A stretch of 11,104 bases of DNA, from positions 1 through 11,104 of the forward strand of contig JBBDRL010000021.1 of assembly GCA_040905505.1 (NCBI GenBank). The letters run 5' to 3'. This document shows, piece by piece, positions 6,693 to 11,104 of the stretch. The notes under the pieces are model-generated. The model did no database searches. It worked only from the letters and a program-made list of their open reading frames with translations, and was not told where the DNA came from. Made by a program: the position numbers and the translations under genes. This DNA is from WHSP01 sp040905505. GTDB lineage: Bacteria; Gemmatimonadota; Gemmatimonadetes; Longimicrobiales; Longimicrobiaceae. Position 1 is the stretch's first letter; every line of letters starts with the position of its first letter.

Positions 6693-6922
6693 CTCGACTC
6701 CCTTGGGCGGGTGAGCACACCGTGTCGCGACGCTCCGTTAATTTTCACTTGCGGAGACCCTCGGGGCGGACCTTCCCGCCGGCGTCACCCGGCTCACCGA
6801 GAAGGGCGGCTTACTCCCTGCTGATGCGGAGATGTTTCCAGTGCGAACAACTCCAGTATGTTCAAACGACCCCGACGGCTGCACACCGCGAGATTGGCAA
6901 ACGGAAAGCTGACGAACACCAC
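6693..6922. other. Divergent intergenic region before the ABC-F gene
   Basis: The 230 bases between the lipoprotein start and the ABC-F start must serve both genes. The plus frame of the ABC-F gene is open back to 6722, but its product there is Arg/Pro-rich and unlike the family. An AT-rich patch (TTAATTTT, 6738-6745) lies about 50 bases upstream of the lipoprotein gene. A short inverted repeat (GCCGG/CCGGC, 6778-6793) is also present. Confidence 0.4.
6835..6862 (+). promoter_or_regulatory. Possible promoter of the ABC-F gene
   Basis: TTTCCA (6835-6840) and TATGTT (6857-6862) are separated by 16 bases, each matching four of six bases of the sigma-70 consensus. This would place transcription start near 6869 and leave a leader of about 50 bases before the GTG. 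The match is weak and could be chance. Confidence 0.2.
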
Positions 6923-8833
6923 GTGAACGTACTCAACGTACAAAACCTCCGGAAGAGCTTCGGCACCCGCACCGTTTTCGAGGGGGTCTCCTTCGCGATC
7001 GACGAGGGGGAGAAAGTGGGCCTGATCGGCGCGAACGGATCGGGAAAGACGACGCTCTTCCGGATCGTGGCGGGCGAGGAGGGGCGCAACGATGGGACGA
7101 TCGCGCTCAAGCGCGGCGCTTCCGTGGGGTATCTGGCGCAGGAGCCACGATTCCAGCCGGATGCCACCATCCGCTCGGCGGTCTCGGCCGGGCACCCGGA
7201 GCTGTTGGCGTCACTCCGATCGTATCAGGAGATCTCCGCGACGCTGGCGAAGCCGCACTCGGACCACGAGCGACTCCTGGCTCGGCAGGGCGATCTGATG
7301 GCGAGGATCGATGCGCTCGGCGGATGGGACTGGCAGCATCGGGTCGAGACGATGCTGACGCGGGTCGGCGTCGACGCATGGGACCGCCCCGTCGCGGGAC
7401 TCTCGGGAGGTGAGCAAAAGCGGGTCGCGCTCGCACGCGCCCTCCTCCAGCAGCCGGACCTGCTACTCCTGGACGAGCCCACCAACCACCTCGACGCGGA
7501 CACGACGCTCTGGCTCGAGGAGCATCTGGTCGAGTACCCCGGCGCCGTCATGCTCATCACCCACGACCGCTATTTCCTCGACCGGGTCGTCACGCGCATG
7601 ATCGAGGTTTCCCGGGCAGAGCTCACGACCTATCCGGGCGGCTACACAGAATACCTCGAAGCCAAGAGTGAGCGGATCGAGCGGATGACGGTGGAGGAGC
7701 AGAAGCGCGGCAAGCTCATTCGCCAGGAGCTCGCCTGGGTCAAGCGCTCACCCTCGGCGCGGACGGGGAAGCAGAAGGCGCGGATTCATCGCCTCGAGCG
7801 GACCCGGGAGGCCCACGCCCGGCAACAGCTCCCCAAACAGGATGTGGTGGACATCGCCTTCGGCGCGCCACCCCGGCTCGGCCGCACGGTCCTGGATCTG
7901 CACGAGATCTCGAAGTCCTACGACGACCGCATCCTGATCGAGGATCTGAGCACCCGACTCCGAGCCGGGGAGCGCATCGGGGTGATCGGTCCCAATGGCG
8001 CTGGAAAGACGACCCTCCTCCGCATCATCCTGGGCGAGGAGACGCCGGGTTCCGGCGCGGTGGAAGTCGGGGTGAACACTCGCATCGCCTATTACGACCA
8101 GGGACGCGAGGAGCTCGACCCTTCCCTTCTGGTTCACGAGGCGGTCTCCGATCAGGAGTGGGTGACCGCCGGCGGCCAACGGACTCACCTGCGGAGCTAC
8201 CTGGAGAGTTTCCTCTTTCCCAGCGAGGTCCAGTCGCAGCGCGTGGCCAGCCTCTCCGGAGGCGAACGCAATCGCCTGCTGCTGGCCCGGCTCCTCCTCC
8301 AGGAAGCCAACCTGCTCATCCTCGACGAGCCGACGAACGACCTGGACCTCATGACCCTCCAGGTCCTCGAGTCGGCGCTCGCGACCTTTCCCGGGTGCGT
8401 CCTGGTCGTCACCCACGACCGCTTCTTTCTCGACAAAGTCGCGACCGGTCTGCTCGTGTTCGAGGGTGCCGGCGTCGTCCGGCGGCATGAGGGCAGCTAC
8501 GATCTCTACCGGCGTGTGCGAGACGAGCGGCTTGCCGCGGCAGCGCCGGCGAAGGCGGGCAAGCCGAAGTCGCCCGAGGCGGCCCCGCGGGCCGATCACG
8601 GAACCCGTCGGCTCTCCTACATGGAGAAGCGCGAGCTCGAATCGATCGAGGTGGAGATCGTCAGCGCCGAAGCAGACGTCGCACAATACGAGCGGCGGCT
8701 CGCGGACCCCGCCCTCTACTCGGACCGACCGGACGAGGTCGAGCAGGTCACCCTCGCCTATCAGGAGGCGAAGGCGAGGGCGGAAACGCTCTACGCCCGC
8801 TGGGCGGAGCTCGAGGAGCGGCAGGCGGGCTGA
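6923..8833 (+). CDS. uup: ABC-F family ATPase, Uup-like
   Basis: A 636-residue protein with two ABC ATPase domains and no membrane spans. Domain 1 has Walker A GANGSGKT (36-43), signature LSGGEQKR (160-167), Walker B LLLLDEPT (180-187) and ITHDR (212-216). Domain 2 has GPNGAGKT (356-363), LSGGERN (444-450), LLILDEPT (464-471) and VTHDR (496-500). The charged linker at about 245-305 is the ABC-F interdomain arm, and the Ala/Lys-rich spacer followed by a coiled-coil tail (563-634, MEKRELESIEVEI...) is typical of Uup. ABC-F proteins bind the ribosomal E site and relieve stalled translation; Uup also affects precise transposon excision and replication-related repair in Escherichia coli. GTG 6923 is chosen because family homology begins at once (LNVQNLRKSFG), although no good SD precedes it. 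Both ATPase sites look intact. It is probably monocistronic. Confidence 0.92.
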   Translation: MNVLNVQNLRKSFGTRTVFEGVSFAIDEGEKVGLIGANGSGKTTLFRIVAGEEGRNDGTIALKRGASVGYLAQEPRFQPDATIRSAVSAGHPELLASLRSYQEISATLAKPHSDHERLLARQGDLMARIDALGGWDWQHRVETMLTRVGVDAWDRPVAGLSGGEQKRVALARALLQQPDLLLLDEPTNHLDADTTLWLEEHLVEYPGAVMLITHDRYFLDRVVTRMIEVSRAELTTYPGGYTEYLEAKSERIERMTVEEQKRGKLIRQELAWVKRSPSARTGKQKARIHRLERTREAHARQQLPKQDVVDIAFGAPPRLGRTVLDLHEISKSYDDRILIEDLSTRLRAGERIGVIGPNGAGKTTLLRIILGEETPGSGAVEVGVNTRIAYYDQGREELDPSLLVHEAVSDQEWVTAGGQRTHLRSYLESFLFPSEVQSQRVASLSGGERNRLLLARLLLQEANLLILDEPTNDLDLMTLQVLESALATFPGCVLVVTHDRFFLDKVATGLLVFEGAGVVRRHEGSYDLYRRVRDERLAAAAPAKAGKPKSPEAAPRADHGTRRLSYMEKRELESIEVEIVSAEADVAQYERRLADPALYSDRPDEVEQVTLAYQEAKARAETLYARWAELEERQAG

Positions 8834-8906
8834 ACCGACGCCTGTGCCAGCACGGCTGAACTCGATGGCTTAAGCATTCGGAGCTCCGGCCTTCAGCGTT
8901 CGCGGG

Positions 8907-9452
8907 TTAGACCCTCAACGATCCACGGAACCCCCTGGCGCCATAGTACGAGTCCGCACCGTTGTGAAATATGAAGACTCTGCCATAGCGGAAATCGCCG
9001 AAGATCGCGCCACCCAGTTCGCGCACGCTCGAAGGCGTCTTCAACCAGCTCGAGGTCTTCGTATCGAAGTCACCGAGCTCCTGCAGCTCCCTGTACTGAT
9101 CTTCCGACAGGAGCTCGATGCCGATGGCAGCCGCCATGTCCACCGCGTTGGTTTCCGGCTTATGCTTTTTCCTCGACTCGAGTGCTTCACGATCATAGCA
9201 GGCGCTTCTGCGGCCTTGCGGGCTCTCCGGTGAACAATCGAACCATACGAATTCGCCCGATGCTTCATCATAGTCGACCACATCCGGCTCGCCGCCAGTC
9301 CTCTCCATTTCACTGAGTACCGCAAGCGCCGTGGTGCTGGCCTCGAGCTTCGCTTGTACGTCAGCCCAGTCGAGATTCGTATGGCGGTTCATGTGGCTCT
9401 CGAAACGGTCCTTCAATGTTCTGAGTAGTTCTGCACGCTGTTCTGCTTTCAT
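8907..9452 (-). CDS. DUF4256 family protein
   Basis: A 181-residue protein strongly resembling DUF4256. Family-like segments are NRHTNLDWADVQAKLEA (22-38), MERTGGEPDVVDYDE (49-63), FDCSPESPQGRRSACYDR (71-88), ESRKKHKPETNAVDMAAAIG (92-111), LGDFDTKTSSWLKTPSSVRE (126-145) and a C-terminal FIFHNGADSYYGARGFRGSLRV (160-181). The length is typical, and no signal peptide or membrane helix is visible. Its biochemical function is not known to me; the many conserved polar residues (C73, R81-R82, H97) suggest an enzyme-like fold, but this is only inference. The start ATG 9452 is preceded by AAGGGA at short spacing; an in-frame upstream ATG at 9524 adds non-homologous residues and would overlap a probable terminator. 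Sampled stretches are 52-60% GC, somewhat below the ABC-F gene beside it. It converges with the ABC-F gene across 73 bases. Confidence 0.9.
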   Translation of the reverse strand: MKAEQRAELLRTLKDRFESHMNRHTNLDWADVQAKLEASTTALAVLSEMERTGGEPDVVDYDEASGEFVWFDCSPESPQGRRSACYDREALESRKKHKPETNAVDMAAAIGIELLSEDQYRELQELGDFDTKTSSWLKTPSSVRELGGAIFGDFRYGRVFIFHNGADSYYGARGFRGSLRV

Positions 9453-9479
9453 GTCCCTTTTCGGATTCCGATCATTGGC

Positions 9480-9535
9480 ACGGGCGGTCGAAAAGACGGC
9501 CGGCGCGGCGCGACATCGTGCCACGGCGCGCCGGC
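9480..9535 (-). terminator. Probable Rho-independent terminator after the YciF-like gene
   Basis: A 9-bp perfect GC-rich inverted repeat (9499-9507 with 9527-9535, arms GCCGGCGCG and CGCGCCGGC) has a 19-base loop. On the minus strand it is followed by GTCTTTTCG. It lies 22 bases beyond the YciF-like stop codon and 47 bases before the DUF4256 start. The T-run is only four bases, so termination may be partial. Confidence 0.5.
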
Positions 9536-9556
9536 TCCACTCATTGCGGCCCGGCT

Positions 9557-10051
9557 CTACCCGCGCTTCGCGGCTTCGTTGATGTTGCCTTCCGCAAGCT
9601 TGTCGAGCTTCTTGTCTGCCGCGTACTCCTGGTCGAGGATCTGGTTCAGGACTTCGGCGTCGTCTTCGCGACCTAGCGATCGTGCATAGGCCCGCGCCGT
9701 GCCGTAGCCAGAGATCTCGTAGTGCTCCACCCGCTGAGCGGCGGCGATCAGGAAGGCGTCCCGCACTGCGGGCGACGCCTCTTCGTCGATCGCGTCCTCG
9801 CCCTCCTCCAGCAGGCCTTCCATGCCCTTACACTTGGTGCTGCCGGGGTTCTCGTCCAGGTTCTGCAGAAGCTGGTGCACCTTCTCGAAGTGCTGCTGGG
9901 TTTCTTTCAGGTGACTTGCGAATGCTTCCCGCAACTGCGGCGAGTTGGCCGCTTCGACCATCTCGGGCAACGATTCGGTCAACTGCTTCTCGGCGCTGTA
10001 CAAGTCCTTCAGCTCGTGCACGTAGAGATCCTTGAGAGTCTTCAGTGGCAT
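9557..10051 (-). CDS. YciF/YciE-type ferritin-like protein (DUF892)
   Basis: A 164-residue all-helical protein of the DUF892 (PF05974) ferritin-like family. It begins with the family's hallmark MPLKTLKDLYVHELKDLYSAEKQL (1-24), followed by LPEMVEAANSPQLREAFASHLKETQQHFEKVHQLLQNL (28-65). Candidate di-iron ligands are E21, E50, H54, E109, H110 and E142, spread over four helices as expected. The middle GMEGLLEEGEDAIDEEASPAVRDAFLIAAAQRVEHYEISGYGTARAYA (76-123) is also diagnostic. Relatives are linked to general or osmotic/acid stress, but their reaction is not established. The ATG at 10051 has AGGA seven bases upstream; the long open extension to 10249 is non-homologous. The C-terminal NINEAAKRG is the usual end. 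It is cytosolic and probably transcribed alone, given 232 empty bases upstream and the hairpin downstream. Confidence 0.92.
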   Translation of the reverse strand: MPLKTLKDLYVHELKDLYSAEKQLTESLPEMVEAANSPQLREAFASHLKETQQHFEKVHQLLQNLDENPGSTKCKGMEGLLEEGEDAIDEEASPAVRDAFLIAAAQRVEHYEISGYGTARAYARSLGREDDAEVLNQILDQEYAADKKLDKLAEGNINEAAKRG

Positions 10052-10283
10052 GTTCGATTCCTGGTGTCTGGTGAACTGCTCGGGACTCGTTCGGAGGGCA
10101 CGTACGATGCCAGATACTTCTCGGTGGCGACGGCGGGCGCTTCGCGCCAATGCCTCGGGATCTGAGCCGTACCACCCAACTTGTCGTAGGCGCGCGCCGA
10201 GCTGGCGCGTGCTGGAAACACCTCCGGTCGCTGCGGTGGCCGCCCGCATGCCGGCGGAGTGGTTGCACCCGAATGCGTTCCAC
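10052..10283. other. Intergenic region between DinB-like and YciF-like genes
   Basis: These 232 bases hold the probable promoter of the YciF-like gene, but no clear -35/-10 pair is visible on the minus strand. Two short perfect inverted repeats are present: GGCGC/GCGCC around 10137-10149, and CGCGCC/GGCGCG with a five-base loop at 10193-10209. Neither is followed by a T-run. No supported coding sequence was found. Confidence 0.4.
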
Positions 10284-10850
10284 TCAAGCAGGTCCTGGGA
10301 ATCCCTCGGTTTCCATCACACCTCTTGCCTGCTGGAGGTGCCTTTCCTCATGCACCGCCAGAATCGTGAGGCAATCGTCCAAGCTGTAGGTCACCCACCG
10401 CAGCAGCGGCGAAGTGACAATGGTCCTCTTCCGGTCGATGTCGGACGGTAGGATCCGCAGATGTCCAATCAGTTCATCCTGGTGTCGAGCAAAGCGCTCG
10501 ACGATTCCTGCGTCGATCTCACTCGTAGCCGGCTCGGCCTTCGAGCTCGTCTTCATCTTCCTTCGATACCCGGGGCTCGTGGTCCTGACCAGGATCTTGC
10601 CCAGGAGGCCGCTCAGCGGCGAATATCGCTCCCAAAAGGTGGGTGTTGGAGGGCCCGCCCTCAGCGATTCGAGTGATGGAAAATAGAGCCGATTGGTCCG
10701 GATGAGATGGTCGAGGCATTGGGCAATGCTCCATCGCCCCTGCGCAGGTTTCCAGTTGAGCTGGTCACGGGACAGACTGCCAAAGGCGGTTCGAACGTCC
10801 ATCGTGACCTGCTCTAAGCTGGCGATGACCTGATCGATCCGCGCGTTCAT
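10284..10850 (-). CDS. DinB-like four-helix metal-binding protein
   Basis: A 188-residue protein of the DinB/YfiT-like superfamily. The signature is GRWSIAQCLDHLIRTNRLYF (38-57) with H48, and a C-terminal LTILAVHEERHLQQARGVME (161-180) with H167 and H171. This is the usual three-histidine metal triad. Length and helix layout fit the four-helix bundle. Bacterial relatives include thiol transferases that use bacillithiol or mycothiol and many uncharacterised stress proteins; the substrate here cannot be told. The start ATG 10850 is chosen because GGAGAGA sits four bases upstream; an in-frame ATG at 10910 adds basic, non-homologous residues. The middle section (65-115) is Pro/Arg/Ser-rich and more variable, containing a short hydrophobic YSPLSGLLGKILV. 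It lies 80 bases downstream of the SRPBCC gene on the same strand, so the two could be co-transcribed. Confidence 0.88.
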   Translation of the reverse strand: MNARIDQVIASLEQVTMDVRTAFGSLSRDQLNWKPAQGRWSIAQCLDHLIRTNRLYFPSLESLRAGPPTPTFWERYSPLSGLLGKILVRTTSPGYRRKMKTSSKAEPATSEIDAGIVERFARHQDELIGHLRILPSDIDRKRTIVTSPLLRWVTYSLDDCLTILAVHEERHLQQARGVMETEGFPGPA

Positions 10851-10930
10851 AGGCTCTCTCCGAACGGGACTCGGCCGGGCCCACGCCCGCTTCGTGGACC
10901 TCGCCGCCATGCTTGCACTTGCTCACATGC

Positions 10931-11104
10931 CTACCGCTCGAGCAAGTCCTTGAGATTCCGTCCTTCCTCCTTCATGTGCTGACGGACGGCATCGAACTCA
11001 CGCCGGTTCAGCCAAGCCCTAATCGGGCCTGTTCGAATCGGAATGCGTGCGATGAGCAGTGAGGATTCTCCTCGCGGCTGCACCTCGAAACTGATGCGAG
11101 GCAT
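10931..11104 (-). CDS. C-terminal part of an SRPBCC/polyketide-cyclase-like protein
   Basis: The minus frame entering from the right edge gives 57 residues and a TAG at 10933-10931. It reads ISFEVQPRGESSLLIARIPI and ends RREFDAVRQHMKEEGRNLKDLLER. A beta strand with 'V-x-P-x-G' followed by a final amphipathic helix ending NLKxxLE is the usual end of START/SRPBCC ligand-binding proteins of about 140-160 residues. The helix is quite convincing and the rest is too short for certainty. The window ends exactly on an ATG (11104-11102), which could be an internal methionine or, less likely, the start of a very short protein. Function is unknown; such proteins bind small hydrophobic ligands. The DinB-like gene follows 80 bases downstream on the same strand. 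Confidence 0.6.
   Translation of the reverse strand: MPRISFEVQPRGESSLLIARIPIRTGPIRAWLNRREFDAVRQHMKEEGRNLKDLLER

Noticed and set aside
7748..8686. 312-codon minus-strand open frame over the ABC-F gene
   Set aside because: It mirrors the second ATPase domain of an intact ABC-F protein; the product shows no known motif and no SD.
1..11104. CRISPR array, tRNA, rRNA, insertion sequence or phage module
   Set aside because: No regularly spaced repeats, cloverleaf, rRNA-like stretches, transposase or terminal inverted repeats were seen on reading both strands.

Overview
This is a GC-rich (roughly 60-68%) chromosomal window from a free-living bacterium. It is densely packed with ordinary housekeeping and stress genes. 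The mix of a VanX-like exported dipeptidase, a MOFRL glycerate kinase, peptidase S51, a Uup-type ABC-F ATPase, DUF4256, a YciF-type ferritin-like protein, DinB and SRPBCC would fit a Gemmatimonadota/Acidobacteriota-type environmental genome. That placement is an impression from gene style only. No rRNA, tRNA, CRISPR array, insertion sequence or phage gene was seen.

Layout. Positions 1-3053 are all on the minus strand. In order of increasing coordinate they hold the 5' portion of a SAM methyltransferase (its C-terminus lies beyond the left edge), a GNAT acetyltransferase of the spermidine/diamine type, a TRIC/YicG-family membrane channel with a TTG start, a remnant of a DoxX-like membrane protein, and an exported D-Ala-D-Ala dipeptidase. 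A 300-base divergent intergenic region follows. The plus strand then carries a glycerate 2-kinase (3354-4781), followed immediately by an internal fragment of a peptidase S51 (dipeptidase E-like) gene that is missing both ends. From 5124 to 6692 the minus strand holds a short atypical SDR and a lipoprotein whose C-terminal half resembles a RadC/JAB (JAMM) metal-binding domain. A divergent plus-strand Uup-like ABC-F ATPase fills 6923-8833. The right end (8907-11104) is a minus-strand group: SRPBCC protein (its N-terminus is probably beyond the right edge), DinB-like protein, YciF-like ferritin-fold protein and DUF4256 protein.

How they may fit together. Most genes are separated by tens to hundreds of bases and have their own Shine-Dalgarno sequences, so this looks like a mosaic of short transcription units and not one pathway. 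The tightest pairings are the DoxX-like remnant with TRIC (stop and start separated by one base) and glycerate kinase with the S51 fragment (two or three bases apart). The right-hand minus group (SRPBCC, DinB, YciF, DUF4256) looks like small stress or detoxification proteins, but no joint function can be shown. A GC-rich hairpin with a T-run separates YciF from DUF4256.

No clear new multi-gene system was found. The most unusual items are the JAMM-like lipoprotein and the two gene remnants, each lying in frame just after the stop codon of an intact enzyme gene.
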